From: Microbacteriaceae bacterium
GTDB lineage: Bacteria > Actinomycetota > Actinomycetes > Actinomycetales > Microbacteriaceae
NCBI GenBank assembly: GCA_025352325.1
Contig: JANXTR010000049.1
Span: forward strand, 1-57,883
DNA length: 57,883 nucleotides
Direction of reading: 5' to 3'
Part shown: piece by piece, positions 1 through 7,933 of the stretch
How positions within the stretch are numbered: the stretch's first letter is position 1
Layout of the letters: every line of letters begins with the position of its first letter
Position numbers and translations under genes: made by a program
Notes under the pieces: generated by a model
Seen by the model: the letters and a program-made list of their open reading frames with translations, nothing else
The model's database searches: none
What the model was told of the DNA's origin: nothing

Positions 1-538
1 GGGAGGCGCTCTGGTCCATGATCCCGTTCGGCACGCCGACGAAGGCGTTCTCGGAGAGCCTGGTCAGCTGGACGAGGGCGGTCCGGGTCAGGCCCAGCCC
101 GAAGGCGTCCGAGACCGCCGCGGCGACCGAGCACTCCAGCGCGGCGGACGAGGACAGGCCCGCACCGGTCGGCACGTCGCCGTCCACGGCCACCTCCGCG
201 CCCCCGAGCCGGTGGCCCTGCTGGCCCAGCGCCCAGAACACCCCCGCGACGTACGCCGGCCAGCCTCGCACCGAGCCGGGCGCGAGGCCGGTCAGGCTGA
301 CCCGCACCACGGCGTCGTCGGGGTGCTGCGCCGAGGTGATCAGCAGAGCGCCGTCGCTGCGCGGCCGGACCGTGGCGCGCACCCCGAAGCCGAGCGCCAG
401 GGGGAGCACGAAGCCGTCGTTGTAGTCCGTGTGCTCGCCGATCAGGTTGACCCGGCCCGGTGCCGACCAGAGGCCGTCGGCCTCGTGGCCGGTGAAGTCG
501 ACGAAGAGCTCGCGCAGTTCGTCCCGCATGTCGTTCAT
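1..538 (-). CDS. galK: Galactokinase, N-terminal part (cut by window edge)
   Basis: Phosphorylates galactose at C1 with ATP, the first committed step of the Leloir pathway, in the cytoplasm. The gene reads leftwards off the window, so only about 179 residues of a protein usually near 390 are seen. Residues 28-39 carry the sugar-binding GRVNLIGEHTDY signature and residues 123-133 the GHMP-kinase ATP loop PTGAGLSSSAA; the visible end contains GIMDQ, matching the catalytic Asp segment. The start ATG at 538 overlaps the galT stop as ATGA, indicating translational coupling; a second in-frame ATG lies at 529. The family assignment is firm; the C-terminal half cannot be judged. Confidence 0.95.
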   Translation of the reverse strand, partial: MNDMRDELRELFVDFTGHEADGLWSAPGRVNLIGEHTDYNDGFVLPLALGFGVRATVRPRSDGALLITSAQHPDDAVVRVSLTGLAPGSVRGWPAYVAGVFWALGQQGHRLGGAEVAVDGDVPTGAGLSSSAALECSVAAAVSDAFGLGLTRTALVQLTRLSENAFVGVPNGIMDQSAS

Positions 539-1704
539 CGGCTGCTGATCGCCTCTCGGATCCTGTCGGCGGCGTCCTCGGGCGGCACATCGCCGATCCA
601 CGCGCCCATCGCCGCCTCCGACCCTGCCAGGAACTTGAGCCGGTCGGCCCCGCGACGCGGCGAGGTGAGCTCGAGGTGCAGCCGCACGGTGTCGCGCCCA
701 CGGTTCACGGGAGCCTGGTGCCAGGCCGCGATGTAGGGGGTCGGGCTGTCGTAGAGCGCGTCGATGCCGCGCAGCAGCCGCAGGTAGAGGGGGGCGAGCT
801 CGTCGCGCTCCTCGGCGCTGGTGGCGGCGAAATCGGGGAGCTGGCGGTGCGGCATCAGGTGCACCTCGATCGGCCAGCGTGCGGCGAAGGGGACGAAGGC
901 GGTCCAGTGCTCGCCGGCGAGCACGACGCGCGGGCCCTCGCGTTCGGAGTCCAGGATGCGTTGGAAGAGGTCGGGCGCGGTGCGATCGATCGAGTCCAGC
1001 AGCCGGGTCGTGCGCGGTGTGACGTACGGGTATGCGTAGATCTGCCCGTGCGGGTGGTGCAGTGTCACGCCGATCGCCTCACCGCGGTTCTCGAACGGGA
1101 ACACCTGCTCGATGCCGGGGAGCGCCGACAGCGCGGCCGTGCGATCCGCCCAGGCCTCGATCACCGTGCGGGCGCGGGTCTCGGTCTGCGTGCCGAAGGA
1201 GCCCGTGGTGTCTGGGCTGAAGCTGACGACCTCGCAGCGGCCGACCGAGCTGCGCGTGCGGTCGAGGCTGAGCGCCTCGAGGTCGTCGAGCCCGCGGGGC
1301 GGGTCGTGGGCCTCGGGTGCGCCGACCGCGGCGACGGCGGATGCCAGGCCCGGCCCGAACGATGGGGAGCGGTTCTCGAAGACGGCGACGTCGTAGAGCG
1401 CCGGAACCTCGCTCGGGTTCGCGGCGGTCTGCGGGGCGAGCGGATCCTGGTCGACCGGGGGCAGGAACACCCGGTTCTGCCGGGAGGAGGCGATCGACAC
1501 CCACTCGCCGGTCAGCACGTCCTGGCGCATGGTCGCGGTCTGGGGGCGCGGGTCGAGCACGCGGGCGTCGACACCGCGGTCCGGCCCGAGCGTCGTGGCC
1601 GCGTCGTCGTAGTAGAAGAGCTCGCGTCCGTCGGCGAGGCGGGCGTCGCGTCGCACGACGCCCGCGCCGAGTTGTCGGGAGCTTTGCTCCGGTGCACCTG
1701 TCAC
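535..1704 (-). CDS. galT: Galactose-1-phosphate uridylyltransferase
   Basis: Exchanges UMP between UDP-glucose and galactose 1-phosphate, giving UDP-galactose and glucose 1-phosphate. The active-site HPH triad is visible in LHHPHGQIYAYPY, and the N-terminal MRQDVLTGEW segment is typical of actinobacterial GalT. The open frame reaches 1779, but that would run through the divergent promoter. The GTG at 1704 is preferred because it leaves a family-like N terminus and has a TATCGT -10-like box seven bases upstream, consistent with a leaderless message; no Shine-Dalgarno is seen. It is followed by galK with an ATGA overlap, and no UDP-galactose epimerase gene is visible in the window. The start position is less certain than the function. 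Confidence 0.93.
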   Translation of the reverse strand: MTGAPEQSSRQLGAGVVRRDARLADGRELFYYDDAATTLGPDRGVDARVLDPRPQTATMRQDVLTGEWVSIASSRQNRVFLPPVDQDPLAPQTAANPSEVPALYDVAVFENRSPSFGPGLASAVAAVGAPEAHDPPRGLDDLEALSLDRTRSSVGRCEVVSFSPDTTGSFGTQTETRARTVIEAWADRTAALSALPGIEQVFPFENRGEAIGVTLHHPHGQIYAYPYVTPRTTRLLDSIDRTAPDLFQRILDSEREGPRVVLAGEHWTAFVPFAARWPIEVHLMPHRQLPDFAATSAEERDELAPLYLRLLRGIDALYDSPTPYIAAWHQAPVNRGRDTVRLHLELTSPRRGADRLKFLAGSEAAMGAWIGDVPPEDAADRIREAISSR

Positions 1705-1733
1705 AGCTATTACGATATCGGAAGCAGTGCTTG

Positions 1734-1753
1734 CGTTATCATAAGTTATCGAA
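1734..1753. promoter_or_regulatory. Candidate DeoR operator between galT and its regulator
   Basis: The divergent 96-base spacer is clearly more AT-rich than its surroundings and holds two direct GTTATC copies at 1735-1740 and 1745-1750, ten bases apart, with a related GATATCG at 1714-1720. DeoR-family regulators often bind direct repeats, so this is a reasonable operator for the adjacent regulator. The link is inferred from position only. Confidence 0.4.
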
Positions 1754-1799
1754 AGGTCGGATGTGGCGCCGGCCACCAAAGACGCGCGAGGGGTGCCGA

Positions 1800-2699
1800 A
1801 TGGCTGGTCACGGGGCTCAGGAGCGACAAAACGGCACCCGTCGCGCGGTGGGCGTGGGCGCGACGGGCGCGGGCGCGACAGGCGCGGGCGCCGAGCTCGG
1901 ACGCCCGGAGCTCACCGCCGACGCCCGGCGGGCGCGCCTCGCGGCGCTCGTCGCTGAGGAGGGGTTCGTGCGCGTCGCCGACGCTGCTGAGCTGTTCAGG
2001 GTGAGTGAGGTGACGCTGCGGTCCGACCTGAGCGGGCTCGAACGCGCGGGAGCCCTGCGTCGCGTGCACGGCGGGGCGATGGCCGCGCAAGGTGCGGCTC
2101 GCGAGTCCCCGTTGGAGGCCACGGCCGAGCGCGACGCCGGGGTTAAACGCGCCATCGGGCGGCGGGCGGCGGCGCTCGTGACGAGCGGAAGCAGCATCCT
2201 GCTCGATGTCGGCTCGACCACCCTGGCGGTCGCGCGGGCTCTCGTCGCACGCACCGAGCTGGGCGACGTCACGATCGTGACCAACGGCCTGTCGATCGCC
2301 CTGGCGCTCGAGGCGGCGATCCCGCGCTTCACGGTGGTGGTGACGGGCGGCACCCTGCGTCCGCTGCAGCACTCGCTCGTCAATCCGCTGGTCGGCCAGA
2401 CCCTCGCCGGACTGCACGTCGATCTCGCGATCCTCGGCTGCAACGGGATCGCGACTGGCCGGGACGGCATCGGCCGGGTCACCAACCTCAACCTCGCGGA
2501 GGCCGAGGTGAAACGGGGAATGCTCGCGGCCTCCACCGAACGGATGCTGGTGGCCGACGGATCGAAGGCCGGCCAGCAGCACCTGGGGCTCATCGGCGTG
2601 CTCGACGACTTCGCGACCGTGGTCACGGGCGGTGCGGGGGCGGATGAGCTGCGCGAGCCCGCCGCCGCGGCCGGAACGCGCCTCATCGTCGCGGGCTGA
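1800..2699 (+). CDS. DeoR/GlpR-family transcriptional regulator of the galactose genes
   Basis: A 299-residue sugar-responsive repressor. After a Gly/Ala-rich leader of about 35 residues it has a DeoR helix-turn-helix (roughly residues 40-90, including VADAAELFRVSEVTLRSDL) ending in the family hallmark RRVHGGA. A DeoRC ligand domain follows (LDVGSTTLAVARAL, TNGLSIA, VTGGTLRP, ADGSKAG). The ATG at 1800 is chosen because GAGGGG lies about eight bases upstream. It is divergent from galTK and precedes two aldose epimerase genes, so it probably responds to a galactose-derived sugar phosphate. The ligand is not evident from the sequence. The leader is encoded by GC-rich near-repeats of GATGAG and could be dispensable. 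Confidence 0.88.
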   Translation: MAGHGAQERQNGTRRAVGVGATGAGATGAGAELGRPELTADARRARLAALVAEEGFVRVADAAELFRVSEVTLRSDLSGLERAGALRRVHGGAMAAQGAARESPLEATAERDAGVKRAIGRRAAALVTSGSSILLDVGSTTLAVARALVARTELGDVTIVTNGLSIALALEAAIPRFTVVVTGGTLRPLQHSLVNPLVGQTLAGLHVDLAILGCNGIATGRDGIGRVTNLNLAEAEVKRGMLAASTERMLVADGSKAGQQHLGLIGVLDDFATVVTGGAGADELREPAAAAGTRLIVAG

Positions 2700-2728
2700 G
2701 GCATCGGCTGAGTCGCGACCGAAACCCC

Positions 2729-2734
2729 TAGGCT
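2729..2734 (+). promoter_or_regulatory. -10 box of a leaderless promoter
   Basis: TAGGCT sits seven bases before the GTG at 2742 with no Shine-Dalgarno between, matching the leaderless arrangement seen at several other genes in this window. Confidence 0.5.
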
Positions 2735-2741
2735 GACGTTC

Positions 2742-3680
2742 GTGCCCGGCCCCCAGTATCTGCTCGACCACGACGGCGTGCGCCTCGAGGTCGCCGCGCT
2801 CGCCGCCGCCCTGCGCTCGCTCAGCGTCGACGGCGTGCAACTCACCGAACCGTACGCGCCCGACGTCGTCGCCCCGATGGGCTGCGGCATGGTGCTTTCG
2901 CCCTGGCCCAACCGGGTGCGCGACGCGGTGTGGGAGTGGGAGGGCGAAGCGCAGAAGTTGGATGTCACCGAGCCCAAGCTGCACAACGCGAGCCACGGTC
3001 TGCTGCGCAACACGGGCTACACGCTGGTGGAGCGGAACGACTCCTCCCTCACCCTCGGAGCGCTGATCGCCCCGCAGCACGGCTGGCCCTTCCTGCTCGA
3101 CACGCGCGTGCGGTACGAGCTCGACGCCGACGGGTTGACCGTCACGCACGAGGTCACGAATCTCTCGGAATGCACGGCACCGTGGGCGGTCGGGGCGCAC
3201 CCGTACTTCCGCGTCGGCGACGTCCCGTGCGAGCAGCTGACGGTCACGCTCACAGGCGCGACGCGGCTCGAACTTGATGATCGGCTTAACCCGGTGGCGG
3301 TGCATCCGGTCGACGTGCCTGGAGACGGCGCCTCAGACCTGCGCGACGGTCGCCCGGCTCGGGGCCTCACCCTCAACACCGGCTACGGCGAGCTCGCCAA
3401 CCGCGGCGGAAGAGCGGATGTCGCGTGGCTGACCGCCCCCGACGGCAGCTGCACCACACTCTGGGCCGATACCGCGTTCGGCTGGATCCAGGCGTACACG
3501 CCGCACGACTTCCCGCGGGACGCGGCGCACGGCGGCCCCGGGTTCGCGATCGCGCTGGAGCCGATGACCGCGCCGCCGAATGCCCTGAACTCGGGCACCG
3601 ATCTCATCCGCCTCGAGCCCGGTGCCTCCTGGGCCGGCAGCTGGGGCGTCCGCTACACGGCCGCAGGAGGCACCCGATGA
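2742..3680 (+). CDS. Aldose 1-epimerase family protein (first copy)
   Basis: Galactose-mutarotase-like protein of 312 residues that interconverts alpha and beta anomers of aldoses, feeding the Leloir pathway. Visible family features are the PWPNRVRD Arg segment, SHGLLRN, the catalytic-His region GAHPYFRVGD and the C-terminal general-base region ALEPMTAPPNAL. The GTG start at 2742 is supported by a leaderless -10 box. The stop codon overlaps the start of a second, clearly homologous epimerase gene (ATGA), so the pair is co-transcribed. The exact sugar may differ from galactose. Confidence 0.88.
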   Translation: MPGPQYLLDHDGVRLEVAALAAALRSLSVDGVQLTEPYAPDVVAPMGCGMVLSPWPNRVRDAVWEWEGEAQKLDVTEPKLHNASHGLLRNTGYTLVERNDSSLTLGALIAPQHGWPFLLDTRVRYELDADGLTVTHEVTNLSECTAPWAVGAHPYFRVGDVPCEQLTVTLTGATRLELDDRLNPVAVHPVDVPGDGASDLRDGRPARGLTLNTGYGELANRGGRADVAWLTAPDGSCTTLWADTAFGWIQAYTPHDFPRDAAHGGPGFAIALEPMTAPPNALNSGTDLIRLEPGASWAGSWGVRYTAAGGTR

Positions 3681-4633
3681 CCGCTCTCACCCCCACGGGG
3701 ACCTCGATCGTGCTCGAGGCGGACGGCGTGCGCGCCGAGCTCGGCACGGTCGCCGCGGTGCTGCGCGTGCTCACCGTGAACGGCCACCACCTCGTGCAGC
3801 CGACGCCCGCCGACGAGCCGCCCGCGATGTGCAACGGCGCTGTGCTCTCCCCGTGGCCGAACCGCGTGCGCGCCGGAGCGTGGCAGTTCGACGGCGCGAC
3901 CCAGCAGCTCGACATCACGGAGCCGGCACGCGGCGGCTCGCTGCACGGGCTGCTCCAGTTCACGGACTACGCCGTCATCGAGCAGTCGGATGCCGCGGTC
4001 ACCCTGTCGGCGACGGTGTTCCCGCAGCACGGCTGGCCGTTCCTGCTCGACACCTGGGTCCGCTACGAGCTCACGCCGGACGGCCTGACCGCCACGCACG
4101 GGGTGACAAACCGCGCGGATGCCCGCGCCCCCTACGCGATCGGCACGCATCCGTACCTCCGCGTCGGCGATGCCGCGATCGCCGAACTCGAACTCACCGT
4201 GCCAGCCTCGACCTACTTCGACGTCGACGAGCGACTCGACCCGATCGACGAGGTGCCGGTGGAGGGCACCGGGTACGACGTCCGTCTCCCGCACCGCGTC
4301 GGCGACCTCGCGTTCGACACGGCATTCGGACAGGTCGAGCATGCGGACCCGAGCAACGGACCGACCGGGGCCCGCGGCGACGTCGCCTGGCTGACCGCGC
4401 CCGACGGCTCCCGTACCACCCTCTGGCAGGACCTCGACTGGGGCTACGTGCAGGTCTTCACGACCAGCATCTTCCCGGCGGGTGGCGGACTGATCGAGGC
4501 GATCGCGGTCGAGCCGATGACCGCGCCACCGGACGCGCTCAACTCCGGGCAGAGCCTTATCTGGCTCGAGCCAGGCGAGAGCTGGGCCGGCTCCTGGGGC
4601 CTCCGCTACGCTGGGGGCAACGAAGGGGAGTAG
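3677..4633 (+). CDS. Aldose 1-epimerase family protein (second, tandem copy)
   Basis: A 318-residue paralog of the preceding gene, sharing FPQHGWPFLLDT, VRYEL, GTHPYLRVGD and VEPMTAPPDALNSG at equivalent positions. It presumably catalyses anomer interconversion of galactose or a related aldose. The ATG at 3677 has a strong CAGGAGG Shine-Dalgarno at 3664-3670 and overlaps the upstream stop. The last codons run into the aptamer of a manganese riboswitch: its TAG stop (4631-4633) is part of the conserved GGAGTAG loop. The two copies may have different sugar preferences; nothing in the sequence decides this. Confidence 0.87.
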   Translation: MTALTPTGTSIVLEADGVRAELGTVAAVLRVLTVNGHHLVQPTPADEPPAMCNGAVLSPWPNRVRAGAWQFDGATQQLDITEPARGGSLHGLLQFTDYAVIEQSDAAVTLSATVFPQHGWPFLLDTWVRYELTPDGLTATHGVTNRADARAPYAIGTHPYLRVGDAAIAELELTVPASTYFDVDERLDPIDEVPVEGTGYDVRLPHRVGDLAFDTAFGQVEHADPSNGPTGARGDVAWLTAPDGSRTTLWQDLDWGYVQVFTTSIFPAGGGLIEAIAVEPMTAPPDALNSGQSLIWLEPGESWAGSWGLRYAGGNEGE

Positions 4634-4760
4634 TTCCCCGCGGAGACATCGACATGATGGCCGTCACGACGACGGCCCGGTGCTCCACCCGGGCAGGGCC
4701 AGCGGCTCACCCGGGCGAACGAGACCTTCGGCCAGAAACCGCATCCGGCCGAAAGGAACT
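4613..4760 (+). ncRNA. yybP-ykoY family manganese riboswitch with Shine-Dalgarno-masking switch
   Basis: The two conserved ends of the yybP-ykoY aptamer are present: AAGGGGAGTAG at 4623-4633 and GAACGAGACCTT at 4717-4728. CGAAGG (4621-4626) pairs perfectly with CCTTCG (4725-4730) to form the closing P1 helix. Downstream, CCTTCGGCC (4725-4733) can instead pair with GGCCGAAAGG (4747-4756), which would bury the Shine-Dalgarno AAAGGA (4753-4758) five bases before the VIT1 start. Binding of Mn2+ to the P1 form should therefore free the ribosome site, an ON switch. Ligand is taken from the known family; pairings are read from the sequence. Confidence 0.82.
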
Positions 4761-4763
4761 CCT

Positions 4764-5837
4764 ATGGCCCGCACCCTCTCTCCCCAAGCCCGTCACCAGC
4801 GCTGGCGTCAGTATCTGGCGGATGAACGCGCCGAAGCCGCCGTTTACCACGAGCTGGCCCAGCGCCGGTCGGGTCAGGAGCGCGAGATCCTGCTCGCGCT
4901 CGCCGAGGCGGAGGCCCGCCACCAGGACCACTGGCTCGAACTGCTCGGCGACGACGTGGGCAAGCCGTTGCGCGGCGACCTGCGCACGCGCGCCCTGGCG
5001 TTCCTGGCGAAGCACTTCGGGTCGCTGTTCGTGCTGATCCTCGCCCAGCGGGCCGAGGCTCGATCCCCGTACGACCTGGATGCCGACGCCTCCGAGTCGA
5101 TGGCCGCCGACGAGCGCATCCATGGCGAGGTGCTGCGCGGGCTCGCGGCGCGCGGACGCACGCGTCTCGCCGGGTCCTTCCGAGCCGCGGTCTTCGGCGC
5201 GAACGACGGACTCGTCAGCAACCTCGCCCTGGTGCTCGGGATCGGGGCGACCGGGGTTCCGGCCGCGACCGTGCTGTTCACCGGCATCGCCGGCCTGCTG
5301 GCCGGGGCGCTGTCGATGGGAGCGGGGGAGTATGTGTCCGTGCGCTCCCAGCGGGAGCTGCTCGAGGCATCCCGACCCGATCCGGCCTCCCAGGCGGCGC
5401 TCGTGCACCTCGACGTCGACGCCAACGAGCTCTCGCTCGTCTACGAGGCCCGCGGGATGTCGAAGGAGGAGGCCGCCGAGCACGCCCACGAGGTGCTCTC
5501 GACCCACCGGCTGGATGCCGACGACCCGAGCGCCGCCGGCATCGACGAGCACGAGGAGATCGGCTCGGCCTGGAATGCGGCCATCTCGAGTTTCCTGTTC
5601 TTCGCCTCCGGCGCGCTGATCCCGGTGCTGCCGTACCTGTTCGGCGCGACGCACGTGCTCGCGATCGTGATCGCCTCGGCGGCCGTCGGCATCGCCCTGC
5701 TCGGCACGGGGGCGGTCGTCGGCATCCTGTCGGGCGCCTCGCCCTGGCGGCGCGCACTGCGGCAGCTGCTCATCGGCTTCGGGGCGGCTGCGGTCACCTA
5801 CGTGCTGGGACTGCTGTTCGGAGCCGCGGGGATCTAG
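4764..5837 (+). CDS. Ferritin-like domain / VIT1-CCC1 family metal transporter
   Basis: A 357-residue membrane protein combining a cytoplasmic ferritin-like domain (about residues 10-135; acidic and His ligands in ERAEAAVYHE, EAEARHQDHW and DERIHGE) with a VIT1/CCC1 transporter domain (FGANDGLVSNLALVLG, then SMGAGEYVSVRSQ, and three to four further helices at the C terminus). Family members move Mn2+ or Fe2+ out of the cytoplasm, with the ferritin-like part acting as sensor or metal entry site. The ATG at 4764 follows AAAGGAA. A manganese riboswitch lies immediately upstream, so the physiological substrate here is most likely manganese. An iron role cannot be excluded. Confidence 0.88.
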   Translation: MARTLSPQARHQRWRQYLADERAEAAVYHELAQRRSGQEREILLALAEAEARHQDHWLELLGDDVGKPLRGDLRTRALAFLAKHFGSLFVLILAQRAEARSPYDLDADASESMAADERIHGEVLRGLAARGRTRLAGSFRAAVFGANDGLVSNLALVLGIGATGVPAATVLFTGIAGLLAGALSMGAGEYVSVRSQRELLEASRPDPASQAALVHLDVDANELSLVYEARGMSKEEAAEHAHEVLSTHRLDADDPSAAGIDEHEEIGSAWNAAISSFLFFASGALIPVLPYLFGATHVLAIVIASAAVGIALLGTGAVVGILSGASPWRRALRQLLIGFGAAAVTYVLGLLFGAAGI

Positions 5838-5851
5838 CGGCACCGGTCGCG

Positions 5852-6631
5852 TCAGTGCGGCGCTGCGCCGCCGGCAGAATTGCCCGCGATGTAGGTGATG
5901 GTGTCGCAGAGCGCGCCGTCTTGGAGGATGCGCAGGTAGAGCAGGGGTGCGGTTGCCGCGCCGCTGGAGCCCACAAGGCCGACCGTCTGACCCTGCGTGA
6001 CGGAGTCTCCTACGGCGACCGACTGCGACTCCAGATGGGCGTAGAGGCTCGTCACGGTGTGGCCCGCGATCGAGCTGTCGACGACCACATACGTCCCGAG
6101 GCTGCCCTGTGTCGTGCTCGTCGTCACGACGCCGTTCGCGATGGCGTGCACCGGAGTGCCGCGGGCGATGAGAAGGTCCTGGCCGTGATGGGCGTCCGAG
6201 ACGCCGTGACCGATCTGCGGCGACGCATCGGTCGGCCAGAGGACGGGGCCGGGGGCCGGGATGAACGAAACCCCCGAGGTAGTGGGTTCGCCGGCGCTTG
6301 ACACGGCGGCGGTCACCAGCGCCACGATCTTCCGGGTGACCGAGAAGTCGTCCTGCGCCGCGGAGGTGCCCACTGCCGCGCCGACGACGGCGGCGCTCTG
6401 CGTGCGCCCCGCCCTCTCGGCCGAGCCGATCATCGGATCCGCGGGACGCGCCCCGAAGGCGCTCGCCGGGATCGAGACGCCGACCGTGAGGAGCACGATG
6501 AACGACATCGCGGCGGCGCTCAGCGCCTGGGGCCCCACGGACCGGCGCGGCGTCGAGCGGAGAGCCCGCTCACGTTCCCGCAGCTCGCGGCGGGTGATCG
6601 GGGCGTGACCCGACAACCCGGAAGCACCCAT
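5852..6631 (-). CDS. Secreted M23-like (LytM) domain protein with degenerate zinc site
   Basis: A 259-residue protein with a basic N terminus, one hydrophobic segment near residues 38-60 (ALSAAAMSFIVLLTVGV) and a C-terminal peptidase-M23 fold acting outside the membrane. The first zinc motif HHGQD and the YAHLE histidine are present. The final family motif, normally HLHFE, reads LLYLRI, so a metal-ligand histidine is missing and hydrolysis of peptidoglycan is doubtful. It may act like EnvC, as a non-catalytic regulator of amidases. The ATG at 6631 is chosen as the only start near the hydrophobic segment. The long frame upstream of it is antisense to other genes and is not coding. Confidence 0.8.
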   Translation of the reverse strand: MGASGLSGHAPITRRELRERERALRSTPRRSVGPQALSAAAMSFIVLLTVGVSIPASAFGARPADPMIGSAERAGRTQSAAVVGAAVGTSAAQDDFSVTRKIVALVTAAVSSAGEPTTSGVSFIPAPGPVLWPTDASPQIGHGVSDAHHGQDLLIARGTPVHAIANGVVTTSTTQGSLGTYVVVDSSIAGHTVTSLYAHLESQSVAVGDSVTQGQTVGLVGSSGAATAPLLYLRILQDGALCDTITYIAGNSAGGAAPH

Positions 6632-6642
6632 GGGTTCCGAGT

Positions 6643-7746
6643 CTAGGCAGTCGCCCGCGCCGCGGCGAGGCCGGTCTCGACGACCGAGGCGGCCGCGGCA
6701 TCCACCCGCTCGCGCGTGCCGGCGACGAAGAGGTATTCGGTGTTGCGCAGGTGCGAGACCGTGCCGACCTTGACGCCGGAGGGCGAGTGGATGCCGATCT
6801 GCGCCCCGACGTAGCGTTTGGCATCGAAGGCGAGCATCCGCACCTCCTCGTGGCCGGCGTCGCGGAGGGCTTCCATCATCCGCTCGGGCGAGATCCAGGC
6901 CTCGTCGTTGTAGGAGACGACCACGGTGTCGGCTCGCACCTCCCCCAGCAGCTCGGCGAAGGCGACGGGCATCTCGCGCTTGCGGTTGAACACGCTCTTC
7001 GTTGCGTCGTCGCGGCTGTCGATGCGCTTGCGGGCGACGCCGTAGGCCTCGGGTTGATCCCAGCGGATGAGGGTCTCCCAGACGTGGTAGTTGGTGAAGT
7101 AGCGGTGCTGGTTGTACGGCGGGTCGAGGTACATCAGTTCGGTCCGGGGCAGCTCGCGCACGATGTTGCGGGCGTCTCCCCGCACGACCGTCCCGGCCCC
7201 AGGCAGCAGGTCGGGGACGCGCAGCTCGAGCTCGCGATGCGAGCGCGGCGCCCAGCTCTTCAGGTAGGCCATCTGCACCCCGGTGGTCGAGTCGACGCGG
7301 TCGGCGGCGAGTAGCAGGGCGGTCAGCAGGATCGGGTGCAGGGCGGTGCCGGCGTAGTCCGCCTCGATGACGTCGCGGATCGCGTCGATCCGGGCGCCGT
7401 TCTTGGGCTGGAAGTACCGGGCCTCTTCGCAGAACGTCCGGGTGACGTACCCGGGCGCACCCGCGAGCGACCCCAGTCGGGCCAGTGCCTGCTGGAGCTC
7501 GGCGGGGGCGACGGTGGCGGCATCCGTCTCGATGAAGCAGCGGGCGAGCACCTCGCTGTAACTGGCGATGTCGACCGCGGTGACGTGGATGCCGCGGCGC
7601 TTGAACTCCTGGGCAACGCGCGTGGTGCCCGTGAACAGGTCGACGGCCGTGCGCGCGCCGACCGCGGACGCGATGGACCCGAGCACCGGGACGAGCGTGC
7701 GCTTGCTGCCCAGGTACTTGATCACGCTGCGTATTGTCCTCTGCAT
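6643..7746 (-). CDS. D12-class N6-adenine DNA methyltransferase
   Basis: A 367-residue AdoMet-dependent methyltransferase. It begins IKYLGSKRT, has the AdoMet loop DLFTGTTRVA near residue 38, the catalytic DPPY in MYLDPPYNQHRYF, and the YNDEAWIS segment of Dam-like enzymes. No restriction endonuclease or vsr-like gene lies nearby, so it appears solitary. The ATG at 7746 is used, but GTG at 7725 (starting VIKYLGSK) is an equally plausible start. The recognition sequence cannot be read from the protein. The right end abuts a GNAT fragment and a decayed phosphoesterase, suggesting an insertion or deletion hotspot. Confidence 0.86.
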   Translation of the reverse strand: MQRTIRSVIKYLGSKRTLVPVLGSIASAVGARTAVDLFTGTTRVAQEFKRRGIHVTAVDIASYSEVLARCFIETDAATVAPAELQQALARLGSLAGAPGYVTRTFCEEARYFQPKNGARIDAIRDVIEADYAGTALHPILLTALLLAADRVDSTTGVQMAYLKSWAPRSHRELELRVPDLLPGAGTVVRGDARNIVRELPRTELMYLDPPYNQHRYFTNYHVWETLIRWDQPEAYGVARKRIDSRDDATKSVFNRKREMPVAFAELLGEVRADTVVVSYNDEAWISPERMMEALRDAGHEEVRMLAFDAKRYVGAQIGIHSPSGVKVGTVSHLRNTEYLFVAGTRERVDAAAASVVETGLAAARATA

Positions 7747-7933
7747 GGAGAAGACCTTCATGCACTGGACGTTCGTCGACCACGACGCCGGGGCGCTCAT
7801 CCAGCACGCGGCGGCGACGCTGGCGGCCGCCGGGGAGAGGGAGCTCGCGCTCTTCGTCACGGTGGGCAACTCGGCCCGGCCGCTGTACGAGCGTCTGGGA
7901 TTCGTCGCGGTCGACGATCCCGATCGGCGTTGA
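7745..7933 (+). pseudogene. GNAT acetyltransferase C-terminal fragment
   Basis: Sixty-two codons matching only the last third of a GNAT acetyltransferase: ALIQHAAATLAAAGERELAL followed by the typical NSARPLYERLGF strand-helix. The acetyl-CoA loop RGxGxG and the N-terminal half are absent. The start codon overlaps the divergent methyltransferase start. The stop is followed directly by phosphoesterase sequence in the same frame, which suggests a deletion joined two genes. Not expected to be functional. Confidence 0.6.

Noticed and set aside
6643-7746. Restriction-modification or prophage module around the adenine methyltransferase
   Set aside because: No endonuclease, integrase or phage structural gene is visible on either side.
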